DNA of 46,874 bases from Phycisphaerales bacterium (lineage in GTDB: Bacteria; Planctomycetota; Phycisphaerae; Tepidisphaerales; Tepidisphaeraceae). The notes below the pieces were generated by a model. That model was not told the DNA's origin, did not search any database, and saw only the letters and a list, made by a program, of their open reading frames with translations. Of this stretch, positions 23,679 to 33,131 are shown piece after piece (positions within the stretch are counted from its first letter, which is position 1; the number at the start of each line of letters is the position of its first letter). Where the stretch lies: NCBI GenBank assembly GCA_020847545.1, contig JADLBV010000018.1, positions 1 to 46,874 on the forward strand, written 5' to 3'. The position numbers and the translations under genes are program-made.

Positions 23679-26600
23679 TTACCGATTATTTTTCTTATCC
23701 CCCCTCAACAGCTCTTCGAGGCCCCCCAGGGGGTTGTTGTCATCCTTTTTGCGCCCGTTGGGGTTGGCCTGTTCCTTGTCATCGCGGTTGTTGCGGTTGC
23801 CCCCCAGGCTTTCGATCAGCGCCCGTTTGCCCGCCTCGGCCAGCAGGTTGGGAATCACTTGTTCGATCTGGATCTGAAAATTGTGTGTGGTGCCGGTGAT
23901 GGGGATGGCGATCCCCTCGGGCAGATACTTGATCAGGTTCTTGTCGATCATCCGCAGCAGCGTGGGGGGGAGCGTGATGTTCATCGGCATGAACCGCTGG
24001 TTGGCCAGCCCCACCTTGCCGTTGAATGCCAGTGGATAGCGGCCCAGTTCAAAGACCAGATTCTGCGTGGCGACCCCCCCTTCGAGGGTGATGCGGGCAT
24101 CCTTGATGTTCCCCTGCAAACCCTGGCCGGCCAATGCCCGCTGGTCAAAGATCCCCAGCATGAAATTGGCGAACTGGTTGACGATGTTCAACTCCGTCAC
24201 CGACAAGAGCACCTCGGCCCGGCCGGTGTTGGTGTGGCTTTGCTGTGTCAAAAGATTGTCCAGCGGCAACTGGTCACACTCCACAATCGTCAAATCAACA
24301 ACGCCGTTGACCTGTTTGGGATCGGCGAACAAGGGTGTGATGTCACCCAATGCGGTATTGGCCAGGACGGGGTTGAGCCTCATCCTGTGGATCAGGATGT
24401 GGTCTTTGGGTGTTGAGATGCGCGGATGTTCCTGTGAGAGGTCGATGACGATGCCGCTGAGGTCAACCGTGCCACCGTTGCAGGAGGCGAGGGGCTTTTT
24501 CTGCAACGCCGCCACATCGATGGCCGATTCAAAGGTCAACTTCCCATCCTTGAGCAGGATCGGAAGGTCCAAATCCTCAAAGGTCAGTCCCTTGGTCTCC
24601 AATTTCGCCACGGCGATGCTGCCGGTGGCCTTCAGGGAGTGGATCGCCTGATTGAAGGGGAGGTCGGCCGGATAGGAGCCGTTGATGCGGAACGATCGCG
24701 AGGCGGTCCCCGCCACCACAAGATCGTTCTTTTCACCCGGCCGGCTCATCATCGGCTGGAGAAGACTCCAGATTTTCGACAGGTCGTAGGTCAGATCGGC
24801 CTGCACATCATCAAAGGTGCGTTGGGTGTCATATTGTTCAATTTTGCCGGTCAATTTCAGCGCCAGCGCCTTGCTGTTGGGCATCTCCAGTGAAACATTG
24901 CGGAAGTTGATGTTTCTCGCCCGCGGGTCCAGCTCCAGGTCGTTGGCCAACGTGACCCGTTTCTCATTGAATACCTCCCGTCCTTCATCGCGGACACGGA
25001 AATCGGCGATCCGCAGATCGCCGCGAAGGGAGATCGCATCACCATCGGTTGAGAGATTCTGTTTTAAGTCAAACTTGCCCAGATAGGGTGGGTCGGTGGA
25101 GGGTCTCCCCTGCAACAGGTCCATCAGCTGTGACAGCTCGACCAACTCACCATTGACATGAATCGCCCCCGAAGCGGAGAGCTTGCCATCGGCATGATTG
25201 ATGACAATCGGCGCCGGCAATGAAACCGCGGCCACGCCGGCGCTCCCATCGAGCTGGGTGATCCGCCACTGGGTGTCGGTCAACGCCAAGGCCGCCTTCA
25301 AATCAACGGGCTTGAGGGCGTAAGACCCCTCACCGCGCATCAACACCACGTTCTCGGCCTTGGGCAAAAGGTCGATCACGGTTGAATCACCCTGTTGTGA
25401 AACAGTTGCCTGAATCGACATCGAGCCGCGCTGGACCAACAACGCCGGCGCGGGTGACCCTAAAGCGGGGTCTTGCACGGCCGGCGCGGAAAAGGCATCG
25501 ATCAGCCCCTGCAAACGCGACAAATCGGCCACATCCACCGCAACCCGCGCCTGTTGCACCATCTTCATGGTCGGCACCGATTCACCATCGGGGTTTTTAA
25601 GCAACAGTCGCGCATCCGCCACGGTGGCATTGGCGAACGAACTGCGGATCGTCAACGTGTCGGCCTGAACGGTAGAGAAATCCCGATTGGCCAAACCTTT
25701 AAAGGCCAGCGAGATCGTTTCATTCTCAATCGGTTTGGAGGGTGTGGTGATCCCCAGATGGGTGATCTCCATGTCGGCCGACAACGCCAGTTGTGAACCC
25801 CCGCCCACCTCCACCACACCCGCCAGGTTGCCGCTGCGCAGTTCACCCGTTTTATTTTTCGCCACCACCTCCCCGGCGTTCATCTTTTGCAGCATCGAAT
25901 TCAACTTGCCCAAATCGGCGGCGAGCTGCACCTTGCCACCCGGCTGGATCGATCCTCCCCGCGCCATTTTCACGAACAGATCCGCATCCCCCACCTTTTG
26001 CAGATGCAACAAGCCGGGGCTGTCCACCACAAACTGTGACAACTGGACATCCAAACCATCATCCAACTTCACCTGCCCCGCGGTATCGAGTTTGAACGAA
26101 AAATTCTCCAGCAAGGGGCGACGCTGACCCTCCTCCACTTTCGCCAGTGCCACACCAACCGGATTGACCTGCAAATCCTTGAATGTCACCCCATCGGTTC
26201 CATACGTCCCGCCCCCCGTCGCCAGCAACTGACCCCCTTCAAACCGCAACCCCGCCCGATCCAGCGCCGACAGCACCGGCCCCAGTTCATTTTGCACCTC
26301 ACCCAACGAGATGCGCAACCCCTTCACCTGCCATTGTGGCAACGCGAAGGGATTGATCGACACATCGGCCGACGCCGTCAGATCAACGGTGGGATTGTTT
26401 TGCGGGCCGAGCTTCAAAATCAGTATCGCATCGCGGATCGCGTTGATCGCCTCCTTGGGCGCATCCCCACCCTCCCCACGCTCCATCGCCCCCGAATAGG
26501 CCAGCACCACCCCCGGCTCGTTGATGTCATACCGTTCGCCCAATCCGGTGATTTGCAAATTGTTGACCGTCAACTGGGCAAATGTCTGGAGCTTGCCCTC

Positions 26601-28316
26601 CGACTTCATCAAATCGCCGCTGCTCCCGGCCGACAAATCGATGATCCCGGCCAGATTCAGCTTCGATTGCCCCGCCTCCACCTCAATCTTCTCCCCCCGC
26701 AAATTCCCCAGCACCGGCGCCAGATAGGCATCGAGTTGCACGAACTGGCCCACTTCCTTTTGCAAGTGTGCCAAGTCCATCTTGCCCGTGACATTGATCT
26801 GTTGCAGCGTCGGCCCATCCGCCTTGAGATTGGCAAACCCGCTGGCGAGGGTGAGTTGAATCTCCTTCAACTCCGGCTTGGCCCCACCCGTCGCCGTCAA
26901 CGCCGCATCCAGAGTCACCGGTTGCAACGAACCGTTGCGCCCCCGCACCACGCCGGCGGTATTGGTTAATTCCGTGCTCGATGCCAGCTTCGCCACCCCA
27001 TCGGCGATCCTGATCGTGCTCTGGTGCGACAACCGCCCGCTGGTCAGTTTGGTTCCATCGGTCAGTTGGATCGTGTTGGGCAATTGATTGGCAATCGACG
27101 CCGCATCCAGATCGGCCGACAATTCCACCCTCCCATCGCCCGCAATGGCCGCCACCCGCTGATTGGCCGACACCCCACCATTGAGCGTGGCCATGACCGC
27201 ATCGACAATCAACGGCCCAACCTGCTTCAACGCCGACTCGGGCGCATCCACCACCACCGCGACCTTCCCCGCATCCATCCGCACGCCGACATTCGCCTTC
27301 AATTGGCCAAAGACACGCGAAGCCTGTATCGGAATCACCAGCGACCGGGTTGCAAATGTATCACCATGCAACACCCTCCCCGTGGCCGACAAATCGGCGA
27401 TGTTGATCTCCCCATCGGCCGAGAGATTGTTCAACCCATCCACCTTCACCGCCAGTTGACCATCGGTCATCCCCGCCAACTTCAGATCAACACCCGCCAG
27501 TTTCAAAAATGGCGTCACGGCCGCGGTGTCGAGCTTCTGAATCGTCAGCTTCTGATCCGCCTTCAGTGCCTGTGGATTAAATTCCCCCTTCTCCAGCAGA
27601 TTCACCGTCCCGGCCAGCGCAATCGTCCCTTCAGGCCTGTCCCCCACCGCGCACAGCAGCTTGATCTCATCGGTGATCTGCCCATCGAGACTGGGAATCT
27701 GGATCGTGATCGACCCGCCATTAAGCGTCAAAACCTCCGCAATCCCCGCCGCGACCACCGTTCCGGTGGGGTTTTCGATCTTGATCGTCCCCTTGACGTT
27801 GGGCAGGGCGCTTTTTTCACCCTCGGATCCGGATTTCGATGGGGTTTGGATTGATGGCTTGGCCAGCTTGGACAGATTTAATTTGCCATCCTCATCAATC
27901 ACCAGATGAAACGTGGGATTTTCCAGGATGGTCGTCCCCAGATCAAAATTTCCCTTGGCCGCTTCGATCAAAGACAGGCCGGTAAAGACCCTCGGCGCGC
28001 TCAAAATGACATTCCCCGCCTCATCCTTCACCTCCAAACCCCGAACTTCCACTCCGCTGCTCCACCCGATGGACCAGTCGGCCATGCTGACCTTGCCATT
28101 GAGGCTGTCATTCACCTTGCCGATGACCACCCTGCGCACCGTGGCCGTGCTGATGATCGTCGGGGCGAGCGCCACCAGAATCACCAGCAGCACAACCACC
28201 ACCCCCAGACCGATCAATATGCGCCGGCCCCATCGCTTTTTCTTGCGTGGCGCGGGTTGAACATTCCCTGCATCATTGCCGGCCGGCGGCATTCCTTGAT
28301 TCTGAGGCTCTGCCAT
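23679..28316 (-). CDS. Large AsmA/TamB-like envelope protein
   Basis: From the ATG at 28316 it has about 1545 residues. After a short basic cytoplasmic start (RKKKRWGRR) comes one membrane helix (about 31-53) and then a very long periplasmic part of repeated beta strands. This includes an AsmA-like start (VSMADWSIGWSSGVEVRGLEV) and an AsmA/DUF748-like C-terminal region near residues 1450-1500 (NITLPPTLLRMIDKN). Such proteins form hydrophobic grooves that carry lipids between membranes. It ends in an Asn/Lys/Asp-rich tail. A TTG at 28331 would add 5 residues and is less likely. It converges on the SPFH/YdjG-like pair. Confidence 0.75.
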   Translation of the reverse strand: MAEPQNQGMPPAGNDAGNVQPAPRKKKRWGRRILIGLGVVVVLLVILVALAPTIISTATVRRVVIGKVNDSLNGKVSMADWSIGWSSGVEVRGLEVKDEAGNVILSAPRVFTGLSLIEAAKGNFDLGTTILENPTFHLVIDEDGKLNLSKLAKPSIQTPSKSGSEGEKSALPNVKGTIKIENPTGTVVAAGIAEVLTLNGGSITIQIPSLDGQITDEIKLLCAVGDRPEGTIALAGTVNLLEKGEFNPQALKADQKLTIQKLDTAAVTPFLKLAGVDLKLAGMTDGQLAVKVDGLNNLSADGEINIADLSATGRVLHGDTFATRSLVIPIQASRVFGQLKANVGVRMDAGKVAVVVDAPESALKQVGPLIVDAVMATLNGGVSANQRVAAIAGDGRVELSADLDAASIANQLPNTIQLTDGTKLTSGRLSHQSTIRIADGVAKLASSTELTNTAGVVRGRNGSLQPVTLDAALTATGGAKPELKEIQLTLASGFANLKADGPTLQQINVTGKMDLAHLQKEVGQFVQLDAYLAPVLGNLRGEKIEVEAGQSKLNLAGIIDLSAGSSGDLMKSEGKLQTFAQLTVNNLQITGLGERYDINEPGVVLAYSGAMERGEGGDAPKEAINAIRDAILILKLGPQNNPTVDLTASADVSINPFALPQWQVKGLRISLGEVQNELGPVLSALDRAGLRFEGGQLLATGGGTYGTDGVTFKDLQVNPVGVALAKVEEGQRRPLLENFSFKLDTAGQVKLDDGLDVQLSQFVVDSPGLLHLQKVGDADLFVKMARGGSIQPGGKVQLAADLGKLNSMLQKMNAGEVVAKNKTGELRSGNLAGVVEVGGGSQLALSADMEITHLGITTPSKPIENETISLAFKGLANRDFSTVQADTLTIRSSFANATVADARLLLKNPDGESVPTMKMVQQARVAVDVADLSRLQGLIDAFSAPAVQDPALGSPAPALLVQRGSMSIQATVSQQGDSTVIDLLPKAENVVLMRGEGSYALKPVDLKAALALTDTQWRITQLDGSAGVAAVSLPAPIVINHADGKLSASGAIHVNGELVELSQLMDLLQGRPSTDPPYLGKFDLKQNLSTDGDAISLRGDLRIADFRVRDEGREVFNEKRVTLANDLELDPRARNINFRNVSLEMPNSKALALKLTGKIEQYDTQRTFDDVQADLTYDLSKIWSLLQPMMSRPGEKNDLVVAGTASRSFRINGSYPADLPFNQAIHSLKATGSIAVAKLETKGLTFEDLDLPILLKDGKLTFESAIDVAALQKKPLASCNGGTVDLSGIVIDLSQEHPRISTPKDHILIHRMRLNPVLANTALGDITPLFADPKQVNGVVDLTIVECDQLPLDNLLTQQSHTNTGRAEVLLSVTELNIVNQFANFMLGIFDQRALAGQGLQGNIKDARITLEGGVATQNLVFELGRYPLAFNGKVGLANQRFMPMNITLPPTLLRMIDKNLIKYLPEGIAIPITGTTHNFQIQIEQVIPNLLAEAGKRALIESLGGNRNNRDDKEQANPNGRKKDDNNPLGGLEELLRGDKKNNR

Positions 28317-28530
28317 ATGATCTTGTCCCAAATAACCCTTCCATCCGATCCAGACACCTTACCACGCCCCATGGGCGGTTGAGGATTGTAGATTTTACCC
28401 GCCCGTTTGAAATGTCGCTCCACACCCGCTCCATCATCCCCATTGGCAAGGTCTTCCCATCTTCCATTTCCCGATTCACAAACCCTGTTCGGGCAATCGT
28501 TTGCATTCAATTTGTGGAATCACATTCCAT

Positions 28531-28559
28531 TTGCATCCACCTCTTTTGCCCGCTAGGCT
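28531..28559 (+). promoter_or_regulatory. Promoter of the gmd-fcl operon
   Basis: TTGCAT (28531-28536), 17 bp, then TAGGCT (28554-28559), 36 bp before the gmd ATG. It lies in the 279-bp gap between the divergent AsmA-like gene and gmd, in which no other feature is evident. Confidence 0.4.
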
Positions 28560-28595
28560 CTTTGGCCGTCTGAATTAAAAGGAAATTGCTAAACC

Positions 28596-29612
28596 ATGGC
28601 CACGGATCGAAAAACCGCACTCGTCACCGGAATCACCGGCCAGGATGGATCTTATCTGGCGGAACTGCTGCTCGCCAAAGGATACACCGTTCACGGCATC
28701 GTTCGCCGGTCCTCTTCATTCAACACCGACCGCATCGAACACCTCTATCGCGACCCCCACGACCCCGATGCCCGGATTCATCTGCACTACGGCGATCTGA
28801 TCGATGGCACCGGCCTGCGCGAAATCCTCACCCGCGTCCGCCCGGATGAAGTGTACAACCTAGGCGCTCAATCCCACGTCCGCGTCAGCTTCGACCAGCC
28901 GGTCTACACGATGCAGGTGGACGCCCTGGGCACGATGAACCTGCTGGAAGCGATCCGCGACACCGCGTTGCCGGTCCGATTTTATCAGGCCTCCAGTTCC
29001 GAAATGTACGGCAAGGTCGTTGAAACCCCCCAGACCGAAACCACCCCCTTCTATCCCCGCAGCCCATACGCCTGCGCCAAGGTCTATTCGTTCTGGCAGA
29101 CGGTCAATTACCGCGAGTCATACAACATGTATGCCTGCAACGGCATCCTGTTCAACCACGAATCCCCCCGGCGCGGCGAAACCTTCGTCACCCGCAAAAT
29201 CACCCGCGCCGCCACCCGCATCAAGGAGGGTTTGCAGAAAAAACTGTTCCTGGGAAACCTGGATGCCAAACGCGACTGGGGATTTGCCGGCGATTATGTC
29301 GAGGCGATGTGGCTGATGCTCCAACAGGACAAGGCCGATGATTTCGTCGTCGCCACGGGCGAAACCCATTCAGTGCGCGAATTTCTCGATGAAGTCTTCG
29401 GGCATCTGGGTCTGGACTGGAACAAATATGTCGAGGTCGACCCCCGATATTTCCGCCCGGCCGAGGTGGATTTGCTCCTGGGCGACCCGACCAAGGCAAA
29501 AAAAGTCCTCAAATGGACCCCCAAGGTGACCTTCAAAGCCCTGGCAAAAATGATGACCGATGCAGACTGGAAAATGGCCAAACGCGAAAAACTCGTCGCC
29601 GAGAACAGCTAA
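28596..29612 (+). CDS. gmd: GDP-mannose 4,6-dehydratase
   Basis: Gmd converts GDP-mannose to GDP-4-keto-6-deoxymannose with bound NADP. The 338-residue protein shows the NAD(P)-binding start [15 protein letters not shown], the [15 protein letters not shown] segment, the active-site SSSEMYGKV and the YACAK motif (Tyr and Lys), and [16 protein letters not shown] for substrate binding. It is nearly full family length. fcl follows 21 nt later on the same strand, so the two catalyse the two steps to GDP-L-fucose for surface polysaccharide or glycan. An AAGGAA site lies 12 nt before the ATG. Confidence 0.95.
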   Translation: MATDRKTALVTGITGQDGSYLAELLLAKGYTVHGIVRRSSSFNTDRIEHLYRDPHDPDARIHLHYGDLIDGTGLREILTRVRPDEVYNLGAQSHVRVSFDQPVYTMQVDALGTMNLLEAIRDTALPVRFYQASSSEMYGKVVETPQTETTPFYPRSPYACAKVYSFWQTVNYRESYNMYACNGILFNHESPRRGETFVTRKITRAATRIKEGLQKKLFLGNLDAKRDWGFAGDYVEAMWLMLQQDKADDFVVATGETHSVREFLDEVFGHLGLDWNKYVEVDPRYFRPAEVDLLLGDPTKAKKVLKWTPKVTFKALAKMMTDADWKMAKREKLVAENS

Positions 29613-29633
29613 GTCGCTGAATAAACCATACTT

Positions 29634-30584
29634 ATGACCACCCCAATCCATAAAACCGACCGCATCGCCCTCACCGGCGGGGCGGGATTTTTAGGGTCGT
29701 TTGTCGTCGATCAATTGCGGCAGCGCGGGTATGCCAACATTTCCATCCCCCGCCGCAAGGATTTTGACCTGACCCACGAGGCCGATGTCCAGCGGTTTTA
29801 TCGTGATTTGAAGCCCGATGTCGTGCTGCATCTGGCGGCCGAAGTCGGCGGTATCGGCGCCAACCGCGACAACCCCGGCCGATTCTTCTTCGCCAACATG
29901 GCGATGGGATTGCACCTGATCGAAGGGGCACGACAGGTCAACGTGAAAAAATTCGTGCAGGTGGGAACCATCTGCGCCTATCCCAAATTCACCCCCGTTC
30001 CATTCCAGGAATCGGAACTCTGGAACGGCTACCCCGAAGAGACCAACGCCCCCTACGGCATCGCCAAAAAAGCCCTGATGGTGATGTGTCAATCCTATCG
30101 CCAGCAATACAACCTCAACGGCATCTATCTGCTGCCGGTCAATCTGTACGGTCCGCGCGACAACTTTGATCTGCATTCATCGCATGTCATCCCCGCCCTG
30201 ATCCGCAAATGCGTCGAGGCCCGCCGACGCGGCGACAAACAGATCACCGCCTGGGGAACCGGATCGGCCAGCCGTGAATTTCTCTATGTGGAGGATTGCG
30301 CCCAGGCCCTCGTCGGGTCGATGGAAAAATACGACTCCCCGGAGCCGATGAATTTAGGCTCCGGCCGCGAAATCACCATCCGCGACCTGACCCACCTCGT
30401 CGCCCGGCTCAGCGGCTTCAACGGCGAAATCCAATGGGATGCCACCAAACCGGACGGCCAACCGCGACGATGTCTTGATGTCACCCGCGCCAGGGAACAA
30501 ATCGGCTTTGTCGCCCAAACCCCCTTCGAAGAAGGCCTCCGAAATACCATCGCCTGGTACGAAGAACACGGCCCAAAGGCGTAA
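29634..30584 (+). CDS. fcl: GDP-L-fucose synthase
   Basis: Fcl (WcaG) epimerises and reduces the Gmd product to GDP-L-fucose with NADPH. The 316-residue protein has the Rossmann loop [46 protein letters not shown] and the catalytic Tyr/Lys in [14 protein letters not shown], then [10 protein letters not shown] and [16 protein letters not shown]. All are typical. It is the second gene of a two-gene operon with gmd. Confidence 0.95.
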   Translation: MTTPIHKTDRIALTGGAGFLGSFVVDQLRQRGYANISIPRRKDFDLTHEADVQRFYRDLKPDVVLHLAAEVGGIGANRDNPGRFFFANMAMGLHLIEGARQVNVKKFVQVGTICAYPKFTPVPFQESELWNGYPEETNAPYGIAKKALMVMCQSYRQQYNLNGIYLLPVNLYGPRDNFDLHSSHVIPALIRKCVEARRRGDKQITAWGTGSASREFLYVEDCAQALVGSMEKYDSPEPMNLGSGREITIRDLTHLVARLSGFNGEIQWDATKPDGQPRRCLDVTRAREQIGFVAQTPFEEGLRNTIAWYEEHGPKA

Positions 30585-30657
30585 TCCCATCCCACCCACG
30601 AAGCAGCGTCAATCACACAAAATCCACCCGCGAATCTTGCGCCGCAAAGAAAACAAA

Positions 30658-30675
30658 GGGGTCAGGAAGGTTTTT
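30658..30675 (+). repeat. Dispersed intergenic repeat, copy 2
   Basis: This is an exact second copy of the 18-base word at 16347-16364, again in an intergenic region and followed by T-rich sequence. Confidence 0.5.
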
Positions 30676-30711
30676 TTGATTTTTGGAAGGAGGAGATGAT
30701 GACGATCAATC

Positions 30712-30729
30712 GGCGGGATGAATCCCGCC
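30712..30729. repeat. REP-like hairpin
   Basis: GGCGGGAT-GA-ATCCCGCC is a perfect 8-bp inverted repeat in the fcl to HtrA-like gap. The sequence type (GGCGGGATnnATCCCGCC followed by CTACC) is common as an interspersed intergenic hairpin in many bacteria. It lies 37 bp from the repeat copy at 30658. Confidence 0.45.
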
Positions 30730-30764
30730 CTACCAATACAACACTTGACGCATCAAAACATGTC

Positions 30765-30793
30765 GTGAAATTTGCGGTGCAAGAGCTTACACT
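30765..30793 (+). promoter_or_regulatory. Possible promoter abutting the HtrA-like gene
   Basis: GTGAAA (30765-30770), 17 bp, then TACACT (30788-30793), which ends 6 nt before the ATG at 30800. There is no Shine-Dalgarno, so the message may be leaderless. Both boxes are only moderate matches. Confidence 0.25.
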
Positions 30794-30799
30794 TCCCTG

Positions 30800-32212
30800 A
30801 TGATTTTCACACGAAGGCTCCTCCAACTTTTCATCCTCGCCCCATTGTGTCTTCTTCCTGCCGCGCCACTCTCGGCCGCTGAGACGACCACACAACCCGC
30901 TGTCGATTTGCCCCAGCGGCTCTATCATCGGATATCACCCTCGCTGGTCGCCGTGCAGCTCACATGGGAAAGCGAGGCCGGCAAGCAGGAATTGATCGGC
31001 ACAGGCGTGGTCATTCGTTCCGACGGGCTGGTGCTTTGTTCCATCGGACTGGTTGATCCGCGCATCCCCGATGAACAGTTGACCGATTTCAAAATCATCG
31101 TCCCGCGCGACAACGAGGATGATGAGGAGCTGGATGCGACGTTTCTGGGCCGCGATGAGCGGACCAATCTCGCCTATGTGCAGACCACCCGCCCGCAAAA
31201 CTGGCCGGCCGTGCAATTTTCACCCCATCCGATCCACGTCGGCGACCGCCTCTTTTCCATCGGCATGTTGCCCAAGGCCGAGGGGTATCGAACCTATCTG
31301 ATGCAGACCATCGCCGCCGCCGAACTGCGCGGCGAGATTCCGCACATCATGACCACCAGTGGCCTGGGGGACATCGGCTCGCCCGTCTTTGACTCCGATG
31401 GCCATGCGGTGGGGATCGTAAACATTCAGGCCAACCAATCCGCGTTTCTCAATGCCCAAAGCATCTTTGAACGCATCCAATCCCCGCCCATGTTTTTTGT
31501 GCCGGCCAACGATTTCACCTGGAGTTTTGACGATCTTCCCGTCGCCGGCATCCCAATGAAACTCCCCTGGATCGGCGTCGTGCAGATGGCCGGCATAAAC
31601 AAGGATGTGGCCGAGGCGCTGGGGCTGAAAAACCGCCCCGCCGTCGAGATCGGCGACGTCATCCCCGGCGCGCCCGCCGACCATGCCGGCCTCAAACCGG
31701 GCGACAAGATCGTCCAAATCAACGGCCAACCCCTTCGTCGCGGCGACCGCCCCGAAGAACTCCCCTCCATCATCCGCCGACAGGTCATCCGCATGAAAGT
31801 GGGCCAATCCATCACGCTGGGCCTCTATCAAGGCGTCGATCAGCCCTTACGACAAGTCACCGTCACGCTCGATGAGCAACCGCGCCGATCCACCCTCGCC
31901 AAACGATTTTACGCCGATGATCTTGGTTTCACCGCCCGCGAAATGGTCTTTTACGACACCTATCTGCGCCGACTTCCCAGTGATGCCAAAGGAGTCGTCG
32001 TCGCTTTCGTCAAACCCTCCAGCACCGCCGCCACCGTCAAATTGCAGGTCAACGACATCATCGTCGCCATGAACCGCCAACCCGTGGACAACCTCGAACA
32101 ATTCGAGCGCGACTACAAGCTCTTTCGCAAAACCAACCCCCACGATCCCCTTGTGCTGGTGGTGCTGCACGAAGGCCAAACCCAAACCCTGCGGCTGGAA
32201 CCGCCTCAATAA
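30800..32212 (+). CDS. Secreted HtrA-like protein without catalytic triad, two PDZ domains
   Basis: The 470-residue protein has a signal peptide (cleavage near residue 27, PLSAAE), a trypsin-like domain (about 40-220) and two PDZ domains (about 270-350, with IPGAPADHAGLKPGDKI, and about 375-465). The protease motifs are degenerate. The His position reads LVLCSIGLVD, the Asp region reads DERTNLAYVQ, and the Ser loop reads GDIGSPVF instead of GNSGGPL. It is therefore probably a non-catalytic HtrA homologue, a chaperone or PDZ scaffold in the periplasm. Fold assignment is good; loss of activity is read from the motifs. Confidence 0.8.
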   Translation: MIFTRRLLQLFILAPLCLLPAAPLSAAETTTQPAVDLPQRLYHRISPSLVAVQLTWESEAGKQELIGTGVVIRSDGLVLCSIGLVDPRIPDEQLTDFKIIVPRDNEDDEELDATFLGRDERTNLAYVQTTRPQNWPAVQFSPHPIHVGDRLFSIGMLPKAEGYRTYLMQTIAAAELRGEIPHIMTTSGLGDIGSPVFDSDGHAVGIVNIQANQSAFLNAQSIFERIQSPPMFFVPANDFTWSFDDLPVAGIPMKLPWIGVVQMAGINKDVAEALGLKNRPAVEIGDVIPGAPADHAGLKPGDKIVQINGQPLRRGDRPEELPSIIRRQVIRMKVGQSITLGLYQGVDQPLRQVTVTLDEQPRRSTLAKRFYADDLGFTAREMVFYDTYLRRLPSDAKGVVVAFVKPSSTAATVKLQVNDIIVAMNRQPVDNLEQFERDYKLFRKTNPHDPLVLVVLHEGQTQTLRLEPPQ

Positions 32213-32246
32213 TCTCCATGAGAAGAATGCCACATGATGACGCCCC

Positions 32247-33011
32247 TCAATCCTCGTCATATCGACGCGGCGTGAATTTGGCCTCCCACAACTGTCCATC
32301 CTCGCTGATCACCAAATCCGCATCGCGCTTGCCGGAAATACCCTCAATGTGAAACAGCCGTCCGATTTCCGAATCCCCCTCCTCCACATTCAAGTCCACA
32401 ATCAACAGGTGGGGCGCGATCGACACGGCGGTGTCCCTCACCTTTCCCGGCAGGCGGGAATAAAACTTGTCGCTGCGATCGCGCATCTGGCGGGTTCGTT
32501 TATCGCGTTCGCTGGATTTCACGGCCGCTTCCAGGCCACTGTCCACTAGATCCTGCGCCACCTTGGTCAGCTTCATCGCCTCGGCCTTGTGACCCTTGAA
32601 AATCGTTCCCGACTCATTGGTCATGATCTCCATGGCGTCATTGAGCGCATCGTGCGCCTCCTGCCATGCGCCGACATTGTCCTCATCATAATTTTTTCGG
32701 TCACGTTGACGATCGCGCTGGTCGCCGCCGCTGATGGGTTTGTCTTTCCAGTGTGGCCCCTCGGCCGCCTCCAACCCCTTTTCGCACTCGGTGAACGCCT
32801 GTTCAATCAGCGTAATCGCTCTGTTTCGACGGCCCCGCGCATCCTCATCGGCACGCTTCAAGGCCGTGTGGGCATCATCCAGCGCCGCCGCCGCGGCCCG
32901 CAATCCGGTGGCCTTGCCCGATTTGTCCGGCGCTTTGGGTGCTGCAAACGCACCCTGCGACAACCCCACAACCAAACCCGCCGTCAATATCCAACCCATC
33001 ATGCGCAACAT
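32247..33011 (-). CDS. Secreted protein of unknown function
   Basis: The family is not recognised. The 254-residue protein has a clear signal peptide (cleavage near residue 23, GAFA-APK), a charged helical middle rich in Ala, Lys, Asp and Arg (about 30-185) and a small C-terminal domain that could be beta-rich (HLLIVDLNVEEGDSEIGRLF). No catalytic motif or membrane anchor is seen. It ends 34 bp from the convergent end of the HtrA-like gene. Confidence 0.6.
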   Translation of the reverse strand: MLRMMGWILTAGLVVGLSQGAFAAPKAPDKSGKATGLRAAAAALDDAHTALKRADEDARGRRNRAITLIEQAFTECEKGLEAAEGPHWKDKPISGGDQRDRQRDRKNYDEDNVGAWQEAHDALNDAMEIMTNESGTIFKGHKAEAMKLTKVAQDLVDSGLEAAVKSSERDKRTRQMRDRSDKFYSRLPGKVRDTAVSIAPHLLIVDLNVEEGDSEIGRLFHIEGISGKRDADLVISEDGQLWEAKFTPRRYDED

Positions 33012-33131
33012 GGCTCAATCTCCTTATCCCGCCCATTGCCCACAACCGCCTGGATTTTACCTTGGACGGACGGTACAGGTATAGACACGATCCCGTGCGG
33101 ATTGTGAGTCGGCCGACCGGACGACCGGCCA

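Noticed and set aside
33080-33131. GGCCGACCGGACGACCGGCC-like hairpin after leuB as terminator
   Set aside because: Pairing is imperfect and no T-tract follows on the leuB strand.
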